Origin: Parvularculaceae bacterium
GTDB lineage: Bacteria; Pseudomonadota; Alphaproteobacteria; Caulobacterales; Parvularculaceae
Direction of reading: 5' to 3'
Length of the DNA stretch: 64,000 nucleotides
Assembly (NCBI GenBank): GCA_020446945.1
Contig: JAGRDS010000019.1
Span: 1 to 64,000, forward strand
Under the pieces are notes generated by a model that searched no databases, had not been told where the DNA came from, and saw only the letters and a program-made list of their open reading frames with translations. How positions within the stretch are numbered: the first letter of the stretch is position 1; each line of letters begins with the position of its first letter. The position numbers and the translations under genes are program-made. This document shows, one piece after another, positions 8,640 through 19,730 of this stretch.

Positions 8640-9443
8640 ATGTCGAATCATCCGTCTCAAAGTCTCAATTTCTCCGGAAAAACCGTTATCGTCACGGGCG
8701 CTGCGGCGGGAATCGGCGCGGCGTGCGCGCGCGCCTTCGCCGAAGCCGGCGCGGATATAATTCTCGCCGATATCAATGATGCGGGGAACCGCGACATCGC
8801 GGACCTAATTACGATCGATACAAAGGCGAAATGCGTTCCGCACGCCTGCAACGTCGCGAGCGACGCCGATTGCGAAGGGCTGATCCTGCGCGCGCTCGAC
8901 GAATTCGGGCGCATTGACGTTCTGGTGAACAATGCAGGCGTCGCCGCGCCGGGCACGATCCTGGACCTTAGTCCGGATGACTGGGACAGGGTGATCGACA
9001 TTAATCTGCGATCCTATTTCGTGCTGACGCAACTGGCGGCCAAATCGATGATCGAACGGAAGATTCGCGGAACGATCGTCAATATGTCGTCGCTTAACGC
9101 CGAACTCGCCATTCCAAACCAGCTCGCCTATGTGTCGTCGAAAGGGGGCGTGGGGCAGTTGACGAAGGCGGCCGCGCTTGGGCTCGCCGCGCACGGCATT
9201 CGCGTCAACGCCATCGGTCCGGGTTCGATCATGACGGATCTGCTGCGCGGCGTGATGGCGGATGACGCCGGGCGCAAACGCATCCTGTCGCGCACGCCGC
9301 TCGGCCGGGTCGGCGAGCCGTCCGAGATTGCATCCATCGCGCTATTCCTCGCCAGCGATTTGTCGAGCTATATTACCGGGCAGACGATTTTCGCAGACGG
9401 CGGTCGCGCCGCGCTGAATTATACCGTGCCGGTCGATGAGTAA
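8640..9443 (+). CDS. SDR-family oxidoreductase linked to hyuA/hyuB
   Basis: This 267-residue classical SDR has the cofactor motif TGAAAGIGAA, 'NNAGVAAPG', Ser in 'NMSSLNAE', and YxxxK in 'AYVSSKGGV'. The C-terminal 'GQTIFADGGRA' is typical of FabG-like and polyol or sugar dehydrogenases. The Asp in 'ADIND' after beta-2 favours NAD over NADP. Its 3' end overlaps the start of hyuA by 8 bases, so all three genes form one unit. It may oxidise the alcohol that precedes or follows the hydantoinase-type step; the substrate is unknown. Confidence 0.87.
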   Translation: MSNHPSQSLNFSGKTVIVTGAAAGIGAACARAFAEAGADIILADINDAGNRDIADLITIDTKAKCVPHACNVASDADCEGLILRALDEFGRIDVLVNNAGVAAPGTILDLSPDDWDRVIDINLRSYFVLTQLAAKSMIERKIRGTIVNMSSLNAELAIPNQLAYVSSKGGVGQLTKAAALGLAAHGIRVNAIGPGSIMTDLLRGVMADDAGRKRILSRTPLGRVGEPSEIASIALFLASDLSSYITGQTIFADGGRAALNYTVPVDE

Positions 9444-11514
9444 CGAACGGACCGCAAGGCTCGCCGTCGATATCGGCGGAACCTTTACGGATATTGCGCT
9501 CCAAAAAGCGGACGGGACACTCGTCACCGCAAAGACGCTGACAACGCCCAGGGCGCCCGAAGACGGCGTCATCAGCGGCGTTTTCGAAGCGCTCGCGCGG
9601 GGTGCGGCGACGCCCGGCGATATCGGCGTCATCATCCACGGAACGACGCTTGCGACGAACGCGCTGATTGAAAAGCGCGGGGCGACGACGGCGCTGCTGA
9701 CGACGCATGGCCACCGCGATTCGCTTGAAATGGCGTATGAGAACCGGTTCGAACAATATGACGTAATGATCGACCGGCCGGCGCCGCTTGTGCCGCGGTG
9801 GTTGAGACTGCCGGTGCGCGAACGGCTTTCCGCGCGCGGCGAAACGCTGATCGCGCTTGATGAAGATAGCGTTCGCGCAATTGTTCCCGTTCTGGAGCGT
9901 GAAAACGTCGAAAGCCTGGCGGTCGGCTTTTTACATTCCTATGCGAACGCCGATCACGAGCGGCGCGCGGGCGCGATCATCGCAAAGGCGTTGCCCGGCA
10001 TATCGATTTCGCTCAGCGCCGACGTCGCGCCGGAAATTCGCGAATATGAGCGGCAAACAACGACGGTCGCAAACGCCTATGTGCGCCCGCTTATGGAGAG
10101 ATATCTGCGTGCGCTTGAAACCTCGTTTCGCGATCGCGGATTTGACTGCCCGTTTCTTCTTGTCACCTCCGGCGGCGGGCTTTGCACGGTCGAAACGGCA
10201 GCGAGATTTCCGGTCCGCCTGGTCGAATCCGGTCCGGCGGGCGGCGCCGTCCTCGCCGCGGCGATTGCGAAAAAACTCGGCGCTGCGGAACTACTTTCGT
10301 TCGATATGGGCGGCACGACCGCGAAAATGTGCCTCATAAATGACTACGAACCTTCGGGCGCGCGCGTATTCGAAGTCGACAGATCCTATCGTTTCAAAAA
10401 AGGTTCGGGAATGCCGATCCGCATTCCGGTCATCGAACTCGTCGAGATCGGAGCGGGCGGCGGGTCTATCGCGCAAGTCGACGCGCTGAAGCGGATCGAG
10501 GTGGGCCCGGCGAGCGCCGGCGCCGATCCGGGCCCCGCATGCTACGGGCGCGGCGGCGTGTCGCCGACCGTTACGGATGCGAATGTCGTTGCGGGGCGCA
10601 TTGTTCCGGAAGCGTTCGCGGGCGGTTCGATTTCGCTAAATGTCGGCGAGTCTATAAATGCGATGGAACGCGAAGTCGGCGCGCCGCTCGGGCTTGACGC
10701 GGACGGCGCGGCGTTCGGCGTCAGCGAAATGGTCGATGAGAACATGGCGGCGGCCGCGCGTGCGCACGCGGTCGAACAAGGAAGCGATATCTCGCGGCGG
10801 ACGATGATCGCGTTCGGGGGCGCGGCGCCGCTTCATGCGGCGAGGCTGGCGGAAAAGCTCGGCCTTGACCGCGTAATCGTTCCCGAAGGCGCGGGCGTCG
10901 GATCGGCTATCGGGTTTTTGCTGGCGCCGGCTTCCTATGAAATCATCCGCAGCCTGCCGATGCGCCTCGACGCATTCGATCGTGGGCGCATCGACAATCT
11001 CATGAAAGAATTGCGCGCCGAAGCGCAGGATGTCGTTCTGGCGGCCGATAAGACTGCGACGCTCGCTGAAACGAAACATGCGTTCATGCGCTATGTGGGG
11101 CAGGGTTATGAAATCGCCGCGCCGATAGCGGACGATATCGATGCGGATGAATTGCGCAAATCGTTCGAGCGCGCTTACGCCAGATTATACGGCCGCAATA
11201 TTCCAGGCATGGCGATTGAGATTTTAAGTTGGTCCCTGCGCATTTGCGCCGCGACGCCCGCAGGCGATGAAATCGCGCCCCTGCGCGATATTCGCCCGGT
11301 GAAAACATCCACTTGCCGCGACGTTTTCGACGCGGGTTCGCAAAAGCGTATTAGCTATGATGTCTTTGACCGCGCAGCGCTCTCGGCCGGAGATGCGATC
11401 GAGGGACCAGCCCTGATCGTGGAGGCGCAAACGACGACGGTCGTGTCGGCGCGTTTCAACGCCGCCATAGACAATGCGCGAAACATTATTTTGACGCGAA
11501 AGGGGGCGGCATGA
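9436..11514 (+). CDS. hyuA: Hydantoinase/oxoprolinase family, subunit A
   Basis: This 692-residue protein is the ATP-binding ASKHA-fold subunit of the N-methylhydantoinase, 5-oxoprolinase and acetone/acetophenone carboxylase family. It shows 'DIGGTFTDIALQ' at the N-terminus, 'HGTTLATNALIE' near 75, 'SFDMGGTTAKMCL' near 290, 'EIGAGGGSI' and 'GADPGPACYGRGG' near 340-370. The family hydrolyses ATP to open a lactam or carboxylate a ketone, and needs subunit B, encoded immediately downstream with an ATGA overlap. The sequence does not distinguish hydantoinase, oxoprolinase or carboxylase activity. No third (carboxylase gamma) subunit is present, which makes a hydrolase somewhat more likely. Confidence 0.9.
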   Translation: MSNERTARLAVDIGGTFTDIALQKADGTLVTAKTLTTPRAPEDGVISGVFEALARGAATPGDIGVIIHGTTLATNALIEKRGATTALLTTHGHRDSLEMAYENRFEQYDVMIDRPAPLVPRWLRLPVRERLSARGETLIALDEDSVRAIVPVLERENVESLAVGFLHSYANADHERRAGAIIAKALPGISISLSADVAPEIREYERQTTTVANAYVRPLMERYLRALETSFRDRGFDCPFLLVTSGGGLCTVETAARFPVRLVESGPAGGAVLAAAIAKKLGAAELLSFDMGGTTAKMCLINDYEPSGARVFEVDRSYRFKKGSGMPIRIPVIELVEIGAGGGSIAQVDALKRIEVGPASAGADPGPACYGRGGVSPTVTDANVVAGRIVPEAFAGGSISLNVGESINAMEREVGAPLGLDADGAAFGVSEMVDENMAAAARAHAVEQGSDISRRTMIAFGGAAPLHAARLAEKLGLDRVIVPEGAGVGSAIGFLLAPASYEIIRSLPMRLDAFDRGRIDNLMKELRAEAQDVVLAADKTATLAETKHAFMRYVGQGYEIAAPIADDIDADELRKSFERAYARLYGRNIPGMAIEILSWSLRICAATPAGDEIAPLRDIRPVKTSTCRDVFDAGSQKRISYDVFDRAALSAGDAIEGPALIVEAQTTTVVSARFNAAIDNARNIILTRKGAA

Positions 11515-13151
11515 GCGCTGCGGACCAAATTCGCCTGCAACTCCTTTGGTCGCGCCTGATCGCGATCGTCGAAGAACAGGCGCAAACGCTGATGCGCACC
11601 GCGTTTTCCGCGACCGTTCGCGAAGCGGGGGATCTTTCCGCAGGCGTTTTCGACACGAAAGGACGAATGCTGGCGCAAGCGGTGACGGGAACGCCCGGAC
11701 ATGTGAACGCCATGGCCGCGAGCGTCGGTTGCTTTCTCAGGAAATTTCCGGCCGAAACGCTGTCGGAAGGCGATGTCCTGGTGACGAACGATCCGTGGGA
11801 GGGGACGGGACATCTCAACGACTTCACCGTCGTAACGCCGGTTTTCCATAAAGGACGGATCGTGGCGCTTTTTGCGGCCACCTCGCATATCGCCGATGTC
11901 GGCGGGCTTGGGTTCGGTCCGGATGCGCGTCAGGTTTTCGAAGAGGGGCTTCTGGTTCCGATCTCGCATTTGTTCCGCAAGGGCGAAGCGAATGAGACCC
12001 TTTTCGAGATGGTTCGCGCCAATGTTCGCGATCCGCATGCGGCGGAAGGCGATCTTTATTCGCTGGCGGCGTGTAATGACGCCGGCGCGGCCCGCCTTCT
12101 CGATACGCTGGTCGAATTCGGTCTTGACGATCTTGAACAGGCCGGCGCGATGATAGTCGATAATTCCCGCGACGCGATGCTTGACGAGGTGCGGCGCGTT
12201 CCCTTCGGCGAATATGATTATTCGATGCGGATTGACGGTTATGACGATCCCGTCGATCTCGTCGTTAAAGTGCGCGTCAGCGAAACCGGCGTCGATGTCG
12301 ATTTCACAGGAACCTCGCCGGTGTGCGCGCACGGCGTCAATGTTCCGCTCACCTATACGCAAGCCTACGCCTCCTTCGGCGTTCGCTGCGTTATCGGAAA
12401 TACGGCGCCGAACAATGCGGGCTCTCTCGGCGTCGTGCGCGTAAGCGCGCCGGAGGGATCGATCCTGAATGCGCCGCGCCCGTGCGCCGTTTCTGCGCGC
12501 CATACGGTCGGGCAGATGCTGCCGGATGTCGTCCTCGGCGCGTTGTCGAAAGCGATCCCGGACAGAACGCCTGCGGAGGGCGCGTCCTGCCTTTACCTTC
12601 CGGTCCTGCTCGGCGGACGCGGGATAGGTGGCGGCGAGGAGTTCATCGTCAACCCGTTTTACACCGGCGGCGCCGGTGCGCGTCCGGGCAAGGACGGGCT
12701 GTCCTGCACTGCATTTCCTTCAGGCGTACGCAACACGCCGGTGGAGATAAATGAAGCCGCGGCGCCGATCATCATCTGGCGAAAGGAGTATGCCGCCGAT
12801 TCCGGCGGCGCGGGGCGTTTGCGCGGCGGGCTCGGACAAACGCTCGAATTCGCACATGCGCGCGGCGAAGCGTTCGCCGTTTCAAAAATGTTCGACCGTA
12901 TCAAACATCCCGCGCGCGGTCGCGACGGCGGCGGCGACGGCGCGAAGGGCGCGGCGCGCCTTGATGACGGTACGCCCTTGCGCGGCATGGGACGCGAGCT
13001 TGTGCCCGCCGGACGAAGACTCGTGGTGGAAACGCCTGGCGGCGGCGGTATCGGCGATCCCGGCGCACGTGATGCGGCGTTGGTGGAATGCGACCGGCGC
13101 AGCGGCTTCATCAGCGATTCGGCGTCAAAAACCGTTTATCGGGCGAAATAG
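11511..13151 (+). CDS. hyuB: Hydantoinase/oxoprolinase family, subunit B
   Basis: This 546-residue partner of HyuA has the family core: 'RTAFSATVREAGDLSAGVFD' near residue 27, 'NDPWEGTGHLNDF' near 85, 'TSHIADVGG' near 123, and glycine-rich C-terminal segments 'GGAGRLRGGLGQ' and 'TPGGGGIGDP'. Length fits the separate B subunit rather than a fused oxoprolinase. Its ATG overlaps the hyuA stop by 4 bases. Subunits A and B normally form one hetero-oligomer in the cytosol. A 230-base gap follows before the BCKDH genes. Confidence 0.9.
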   Translation: MSAADQIRLQLLWSRLIAIVEEQAQTLMRTAFSATVREAGDLSAGVFDTKGRMLAQAVTGTPGHVNAMAASVGCFLRKFPAETLSEGDVLVTNDPWEGTGHLNDFTVVTPVFHKGRIVALFAATSHIADVGGLGFGPDARQVFEEGLLVPISHLFRKGEANETLFEMVRANVRDPHAAEGDLYSLAACNDAGAARLLDTLVEFGLDDLEQAGAMIVDNSRDAMLDEVRRVPFGEYDYSMRIDGYDDPVDLVVKVRVSETGVDVDFTGTSPVCAHGVNVPLTYTQAYASFGVRCVIGNTAPNNAGSLGVVRVSAPEGSILNAPRPCAVSARHTVGQMLPDVVLGALSKAIPDRTPAEGASCLYLPVLLGGRGIGGGEEFIVNPFYTGGAGARPGKDGLSCTAFPSGVRNTPVEINEAAAPIIIWRKEYAADSGGAGRLRGGLGQTLEFAHARGEAFAVSKMFDRIKHPARGRDGGGDGAKGAARLDDGTPLRGMGRELVPAGRRLVVETPGGGGIGDPGARDAALVECDRRSGFISDSASKTVYRAK

Positions 13152-13323
13152 CGCTAGTCGCGATTACGCGCTATCAAAACGCCCGTTTGCGCGATATTCC
13201 ATCGCAACGGCGGGCGTGGACGCCGGCGGTTCGCCGCTTCGTCCAATGCTGCGTGCGGCTTGCTAAGGTGATGTTTAAACTGGTTTTTTTGCGCCGTTGC
13301 CTAATGCGCATCTAATAGCCTAG

Positions 13324-14628
<1,305 letters not shown>

Positions 14629-14630
14629 TC

Positions 14631-15647
14631 ATGGCTCGCATGACAATGATCGAATCGATCCGCAGCGCCATGGACGTCGCCATGGAAAAGGATCCGAATG
14701 TCGTCGTCTTCGGTGAAGATGTCGGATATTTCGGCGGCGTCTTTCGCTGCACGCAGGGTTTACAAAAAAAATTCGGGAGCCAGCGCTGTTTTGATGCGCC
14801 GATCTCCGAATCCGGCATTATCGGCGCTGCGGTCGGCATGGCTGTGTACGGATTGCGGCCATGCGTCGAAATTCAGTTCGCTGATTATGTCTATCCCGGT
14901 TACGACCAGCTCGCTTCGGAAGCCTCGCGTATCCGCTATCGTTCGGCGGGCGAATTCACCGTTCCGATGACCGTGCGTATGCCGACCGGCGGCGGCATTT
15001 TCGGCGGTCAGACCCACAGCCAGAGCCCGGAGACGCTTTTCGCTCATGTAAGCGGTTTGAAAACGGTCATTCCGTCCAATCCTTATGACGCAAAAGGCTT
15101 GCTGATCGCGTCGATAGAAGACGACGATCCGGTAATGTTCCTCGAACCCAAGCGTCTTTATAACGGCCCGTTCGACGGCCACCATGACCGGCCTGTGACG
15201 CCTTGGAAAAATCACGAACTCGGCGAAGTGCCGGAAGGATATTTTACGGTGCCGCTCGGCAAGGCGGCGACCCGTCGCGAGGGCAGCGACGTCACGGTTC
15301 TCGCATACGGCACGATGGTGCATGTCGCACTGGCGGCTGCGGAGGAAACCGGCGTCGACGCCGAAATTATCGATCTGCGGACAATCCTGCCGCTCGATCT
15401 TGAAGCAATCGAAGCGTCGGTTCGCAAAACTGGACGCTGCGTTATCGTCGTCGAGGCGACAAAGACATGCGGATTTTCCGCCGAACTGATGGCGGTTGTC
15501 ATGGAAGGGTGCTTCCATCATCTGGAGGCGCCGGTCATTCGCGTGACGGGATGGGACACGCCCTATCCGCACGCGCATGAATGGGAGTATTTTCCGGGGC
15601 CGAAGCGCGTCGGCGCAGCGCTCAAAAAAGTCATGGAGCATACCTGA
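14631..15647 (+). CDS. bkdA2: Branched-chain 2-oxoacid dehydrogenase E1 beta
   Basis: This 338-residue transketolase-like subunit completes the E1 alpha2-beta2 tetramer. It shows 'VVVFGEDVGYFGGVFR' at the N-terminus, 'ESGIIGAAVGMAVYGLRP' near 62-80, 'QFADYVYPGYDQL' and 'RMPTGGGIFGGQTHSQSPE' around residue 115-135. The C-terminal 'VTGWDTPYPHAHEWEYFPG' is typical of E1 beta of the BCKDH rather than the pyruvate type. I start at ATG 14631, two bases after the E1 alpha stop; a TTG two codons upstream is less likely. The stop overlaps the E2 start as TGATG. Confidence 0.95.
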   Translation: MARMTMIESIRSAMDVAMEKDPNVVVFGEDVGYFGGVFRCTQGLQKKFGSQRCFDAPISESGIIGAAVGMAVYGLRPCVEIQFADYVYPGYDQLASEASRIRYRSAGEFTVPMTVRMPTGGGIFGGQTHSQSPETLFAHVSGLKTVIPSNPYDAKGLLIASIEDDDPVMFLEPKRLYNGPFDGHHDRPVTPWKNHELGEVPEGYFTVPLGKAATRREGSDVTVLAYGTMVHVALAAAEETGVDAEIIDLRTILPLDLEAIEASVRKTGRCVIVVEATKTCGFSAELMAVVMEGCFHHLEAPVIRVTGWDTPYPHAHEWEYFPGPKRVGAALKKVMEHT

Positions 15648-16948
15648 TGGGCGTTCATGTCATTAAGCTTCCCGATGTCGGCGAGGGCGTTGCGGAGGCG
15701 GAACTCGTCGAATGGATGGTCAAGCCCGGCGACAATGTGATGGAGGACCAGATCCTCGCCGCCGTCATGACTGACAAAGCGACGGTGGAAATTCCATCGC
15801 CGGTGATCGGCAAGGTGACATGGCTCGGCGCCGAAACGGGAGAGATCGTCGCGGTCGGCTCACCGATCGTCAGGCTTGATGTCGATGGCGCCGGCAACGC
15901 GAAGGATGGTGAAGCCGCGCCGGTGAAAGCCGAGCCGAAAAAAGCGGAAACGAAAGCGGCGCCGAGGCCCGAGCCGAAACCTGCGACGAAAGTCGAAGCG
16001 CCGCAGTCAGCGCCGAAGTCCGCGCCGAAATCGCCGGCGCCGGCGAGCGCGGCGAACAAGGCGCCGCGCAAGGAGGGCGAAAAGCCGCTCGCCTCGCCCG
16101 CAGTCAGGAAGCGCGCAGCGGACGCCGGCGTCGATCTGCGCCGGGTGCCGGGAACCGGTCCCGCGGGCCGTATCACGCACGAAGATCTTGACGGATATTT
16201 CGAGCATGGCGCCGCAGCGCCTGTCGGACGAAGCCGCGCGGCCGATACGAGCGTCAAGGAAATTCCGGTAATCGGCCTGCGCCGAAAGATCGCTGAAAAA
16301 ATGACGGTCTCGCGCAGCCGAATCCCCGATATCGTTTATGTCGATGAGGTCGACATGACTGCGCTGGAGGAGTTGCGCGCAAAACTCAACAAGGAAAAAG
16401 CGCCCGATCAGGTCAAGCTTACCGTCCTGCCGTTCCTGATGCGCGCGATGGCGAAAGCAATCGCCGACCAGCCGCAGGTGAATTCCCATTTCGACGATGA
16501 GGCCGGCGTCGTGAAGCAATTCGGCGGCGTTCATATCGGCGTCGCCGCGCAGACAGACGGCGGCCTTGTCGTGCCGGTCGTGCGCCATGTCGAGGCGCGC
16601 GGGCTCTGGGATTGCGCGAGCGAAGTCGCCCGTCTCGCCGAGGCCGCGAAAAAAGGTTCGGCGACGCGCGAGGAGCTTTCCGGCTCGACGATCACAATCA
16701 CCTCACTGGGTGCGCTCGGCGGCATCGTGACGACGCCGGTCATCAATCATCCGGAAGTCGCGATTGTCGGCGTCAACAAGATGCAGGTCCGCCCGCATTG
16801 GGACGGTGCGTCATTCACGCCGCGACGCATGATGAACCTGTCCTGCGCCTTCGACCACCGCATAATCGACGGCTGGAACGCCGCCGTTTTCGTTCAGCGC
16901 ATCAAGACGCTGCTCGAAAACCCGGCGATGATATTCATAGAGGATTGA
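15647..16948 (+). CDS. bkdB: BCKDH E2, dihydrolipoamide acyltransferase
   Basis: This 433-residue core component transfers the acyl group from lipoate to CoA. Its domains, in order, are: one lipoyl domain with Lys44 in 'MTDKATVEIP'; an Ala/Pro/Lys-rich swinging linker (about 85-145); the peripheral subunit-binding domain 'SPAVRKRAADAGVDL' through 'GPAGRITHEDL' (150-182); and the catalytic domain ending in 'DHRIIDGW', with His404 and Asp408. A single lipoyl domain fits BCKDH E2. The start at 15647 uses the A of the E1 beta stop. Confidence 0.95.
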   Translation: MGVHVIKLPDVGEGVAEAELVEWMVKPGDNVMEDQILAAVMTDKATVEIPSPVIGKVTWLGAETGEIVAVGSPIVRLDVDGAGNAKDGEAAPVKAEPKKAETKAAPRPEPKPATKVEAPQSAPKSAPKSPAPASAANKAPRKEGEKPLASPAVRKRAADAGVDLRRVPGTGPAGRITHEDLDGYFEHGAAAPVGRSRAADTSVKEIPVIGLRRKIAEKMTVSRSRIPDIVYVDEVDMTALEELRAKLNKEKAPDQVKLTVLPFLMRAMAKAIADQPQVNSHFDDEAGVVKQFGGVHIGVAAQTDGGLVVPVVRHVEARGLWDCASEVARLAEAAKKGSATREELSGSTITITSLGALGGIVTTPVINHPEVAIVGVNKMQVRPHWDGASFTPRRMMNLSCAFDHRIIDGWNAAVFVQRIKTLLENPAMIFIED

Positions 16949-16951
16949 TCC

Positions 16952-18343
16952 GTGGCCGAACTCACCTGCAAAGTCCTTGTCATCGGCGGCGGTCCGGGCG
17001 GTTATGTCGCCGGCATTCGCGCCGGGCAATTGGGGCTCGATACGATTGTCGTCGATGCTGAAGCGCTCGGCGGCACATGCCTCAATGTCGGCTGCATTCC
17101 TTCAAAAGCGATTATTCACGCCGCGGACGAATTCGAGAAGGCGACGCATTTCGCCAATTCCTCCGCTCTCGGCATTTCCGCCGGCAAGCCGAAGCTTGAC
17201 CTGACCAAAACCGTCGCCTGGAAAGACGGTATCGTAAAACGTCTGACGACCGGCGTCGGCGGCCTTCTGAAAAAGAACAAGGTCAGGACGCTCAAAGGCT
17301 GGGCGACGTTCGCCGACGGCAAAACGGTCGATGTAAAAATGGCCGACGGCGTTCAGCGCGTTCACGCCGAACATGTGATTATCGCGACGGGTTCGATACC
17401 TGTCGAACTGCCGTTTTTGAAATTCGGCGGCAACGTAATTTCGTCGACCGGCGCGCTGGCGCTCGACGAGCCGCCGAAAAATTTCGCGATTGTCGGCGCT
17501 GGGTATATCGGGCTTGAACTCGGCATCGCGTTTGCGAAATTCGGTTCGAAAGTAACGGTCGTAGAAGCGATGGATCGCATCCTGCCGACCTATGATGCGG
17601 AAATGACGAAGCCGGTCGCCAAGCGCCTTAAAGACCTCGGCGTCAGCGTCATTCTCGGCGCCAAAGCGAAGGGTCTTTCGAAAAACGGCAAGGCGCTTGA
17701 GATTGAACAGAACGGAAAAGCCGAAAATATACCGGCGGACAAAGTCCTGATCACTGTCGGGCGCAAACCGTTGACGGAAGGCTGGGGGCGGGAAAATATC
17801 GCAATTGATATGGACGGGCGCCACATCAGGATCGACGATCGCTGCCGCACATCGATGAACGGCGTTTATGCGATCGGCGACGTTACCGGCGAGCCGATGC
17901 TGGCTCATCGCGCGATGGCGCAGGGCGAAATGGTCGCCGAGATCATCGCCGGCCATAATCGGCGCTGGGACAAGATCGCGGTTCCCGCGATCTGTTTCAC
18001 CGATCCCGAAATCGTCTCTTGCGGATTGTCGCCGGACGAAGCGAAATCGGCTGGGTACAGGATCAAGACCGCGAATTTTCCGTTCATGGCGAACGGCCGC
18101 GCAATGACGATGGAGGCCGAGGAGGGGTTTGTCCGCGTCGTAGCGCGCGAGGAAGACCATTTGCTGCTCGGTTTGCAGGCGGTCGGGCGCGGCGTTTCGG
18201 AACTTTCTGCGGCATTCGGCCTGGCGCTGGAAATGGGCGCGCGGCTTGAAGACGTCGCCGGGACCATCCACGCGCACCCGACACAGGGCGAGGCGCTGCA
18301 GGAAGCGATGCTGAGAACGCTCGGCCATGCGCTCCACATCTAG
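16952..18343 (+). CDS. lpd: Dihydrolipoyl dehydrogenase (E3)
   Basis: This 463-residue flavoprotein reoxidises the E2 lipoate with NAD+. It has the FAD motif '[10 protein letters not shown]' at 12-21, the redox disulfide Cys43/Cys48 in '[13 protein letters not shown]', NAD-binding '[12 protein letters not shown]', the second FAD motif '[18 protein letters not shown]', and the catalytic His442/Glu447 in 'HPTQGE'. It starts at GTG 16952, 3 bases after E2, with AGAGGA upstream. It is the dedicated E3 of this complex. The following gene begins inside its 3' end if the upstream ATG is used. Confidence 0.95.
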   Translation: MAELTCKVLVIGGGPGGYVAGIRAGQLGLDTIVVDAEALGGTCLNVGCIPSKAIIHAADEFEKATHFANSSALGISAGKPKLDLTKTVAWKDGIVKRLTTGVGGLLKKNKVRTLKGWATFADGKTVDVKMADGVQRVHAEHVIIATGSIPVELPFLKFGGNVISSTGALALDEPPKNFAIVGAGYIGLELGIAFAKFGSKVTVVEAMDRILPTYDAEMTKPVAKRLKDLGVSVILGAKAKGLSKNGKALEIEQNGKAENIPADKVLITVGRKPLTEGWGRENIAIDMDGRHIRIDDRCRTSMNGVYAIGDVTGEPMLAHRAMAQGEMVAEIIAGHNRRWDKIAVPAICFTDPEIVSCGLSPDEAKSAGYRIKTANFPFMANGRAMTMEAEEGFVRVVAREEDHLLLGLQAVGRGVSELSAAFGLALEMGARLEDVAGTIHAHPTQGEALQEAMLRTLGHALHI

Positions 18344-18806
18344 GGCCGCAGGAGAATTCCAGCGCGCCGGCAAGGCGAGAACGCCGCTGATGGAAATCGG
18401 CTGGCGCGAATGGGTCGCCTTGCCTGATCTCAATGTTGAACGAATCAAGGCGAAAATCGATACGGGCGCAAAAACGAGCGCGCTGCACGCCTATAATATC
18501 CAAACCGTCGAACGCGATGGAACAGCCTTTGCGCAATTCGTCCTTCATCCGGCGCAGCGCAGGAAATCGCCCGCCGTAAAATGCCTCGCGCCGATAGTGG
18601 ACAAGAGGGTCATCCGAAGTTCTAATGGCGTTGCGGCGGAACGCATCGTTATTTCGACGGCTTTGAGAATGGGCGATCGCTCCTGGATCACGGAGATTTC
18701 TCTAACGAACCGCGACGAAATGGGTTTCCGCCTTCTTATCGGACGAGATGCGATCCGCAAGGGCGTCGTCATTCTTCCGGGCAGGTCATTCCTGCTCGGC
18801 AAGTAG
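18327..18806 (+). CDS. RimB-type 'ATP-dependent zinc protease' (retropepsin-like fold)
   Basis: About 159 residues. The family signature '[15 protein letters not shown]' sits near 41-56, where D-T-G is the retropepsin-like catalytic triplet; 'RLLIGRDAI' is the second conserved block. Despite the database name, no zinc motif is visible. Family members are regularly encoded next to RimK-type ligases, and in Pseudomonas the homologue RimB is described as a protease in the RimK system. The first ATG, 18327, overlaps lpd by 17 bases; ATG 18390 opens closer to the conserved core and is an alternative. It is followed after 18 bases by the RimK homologue. Confidence 0.82.
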   Translation: MRSTSRAAGEFQRAGKARTPLMEIGWREWVALPDLNVERIKAKIDTGAKTSALHAYNIQTVERDGTAFAQFVLHPAQRRKSPAVKCLAPIVDKRVIRSSNGVAAERIVISTALRMGDRSWITEISLTNRDEMGFRLLIGRDAIRKGVVILPGRSFLLGK

Positions 18807-18824
18807 AATTGCTTGGAGAATTGA

Positions 18825-19730
18825 ATGCACTTAGCGCTGATGTGCCGGAATGCGTCTTTGTATTCGCACCGCAGGCTGGTTGAAGCCGCCGAGGCGCGCG
18901 GCCATGAGATCGAGGTTGTCGATCATCTGCGCTGTTATATCAATATCACCTCGCTTCGCCCATCGGTGCGGTATCAGGGGCGAAATCTTCCCAATTATGA
19001 CGCCGTAATTCCGCGTATCGGCGCTTCTGTCACATTTTACGGTTCTGCGGTTCTGCGCCAGTTTGAGGTCATGGGCGTTTATCCGCTCAATGAATCGGTG
19101 GCGATCTCGCGTTCGCGCGACAAACTGCGCAGCATGCAGTTGCTGGCGCGCAAGGGCGTTGGTTTGCCAGTCACGGTGTTCGCGCACCGGACCAGTCAGG
19201 CCGAGGAGGTTATCGATCTCGTCGGCGGCGCGCCGGTCGTTATCAAACTCCTTGAAGGAACGCAGGGGATCGGCGTCGTACTCGGCGAAACGCAAAAAGC
19301 CGCCGAGTCGATTATTCAGGCTTTCGGCGGCGTCAATACGAACATACTGGTTCAGGAATTCATCAAGGAAGCGGGCGGGGAGGATATCAGGTGCCTCGTT
19401 GTCGGCGGGCGCGTCGTCGCGTCGATGAAAAGGAAAGGCAAAGAGGGAGATTTCCGCTCAAACCTGCATCGCGGCGGTTCGGCGGCGGCGGTCAAGATTA
19501 CGCCGGCGGAACGATCGACAGCGCTGTCGGCGGCCAAGGCGATGGGCCTTAACGTTTGCGGCGTCGATATGTTGAGATCAAATCACGGACCAGTCGTGAT
19601 GGAGGTCAATTCGTCGCCGGGCCTTGAAGGCGTCGAGAATGCGACGGGCGTCGATGTCGCTTCGGAAATTATCGAGTTTCTTGAGAAAAACGCCAAGCCG
19701 AACAAGACGAAGACCCGTGGACAAGGCTAG
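18825..19730 (+). CDS. rimK: RimK-family alpha-L-glutamate ligase
   Basis: This 301-residue ATP-grasp ligase has the length of E. coli RimK. The ATP-binding strands are '[19 protein letters not shown]' near 140-160 and '[18 protein letters not shown]'. The basic loop '[16 protein letters not shown]' follows, and metal-binding '[15 protein letters not shown]' lies near 255-270. RimK adds glutamates to the C-terminus of ribosomal protein S6; mammalian RIMKLA/B relatives make N-acetylaspartylglutamate instead, so the acceptor here is open. A GGAG lies 7 bases before the ATG. Its 3' end overlaps the aspartoacylase-like gene. Confidence 0.88.
   Translation: MHLALMCRNASLYSHRRLVEAAEARGHEIEVVDHLRCYINITSLRPSVRYQGRNLPNYDAVIPRIGASVTFYGSAVLRQFEVMGVYPLNESVAISRSRDKLRSMQLLARKGVGLPVTVFAHRTSQAEEVIDLVGGAPVVIKLLEGTQGIGVVLGETQKAAESIIQAFGGVNTNILVQEFIKEAGGEDIRCLVVGGRVVASMKRKGKEGDFRSNLHRGGSAAAVKITPAERSTALSAAKAMGLNVCGVDMLRSNHGPVVMEVNSSPGLEGVENATGVDVASEIIEFLEKNAKPNKTKTRGQG

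Noticed and set aside
11355-12503. 382-codon open frame antisense to hyuA/hyuB
   Set aside because: It spans the junction of two conserved genes and shows no domain.
13148-13174. ATAGCGC/GCGCTAT inverted repeat at the hyuB stop, considered as a terminator
   Set aside because: Stem is only 7 bp with a 13-base loop and no T-run follows it on the plus strand.
17102-18448. 448-codon open frame antisense to lpd
   Set aside because: No recognisable motif, and it lies over a fully conserved E3 gene; long antisense frames are common at this base composition.
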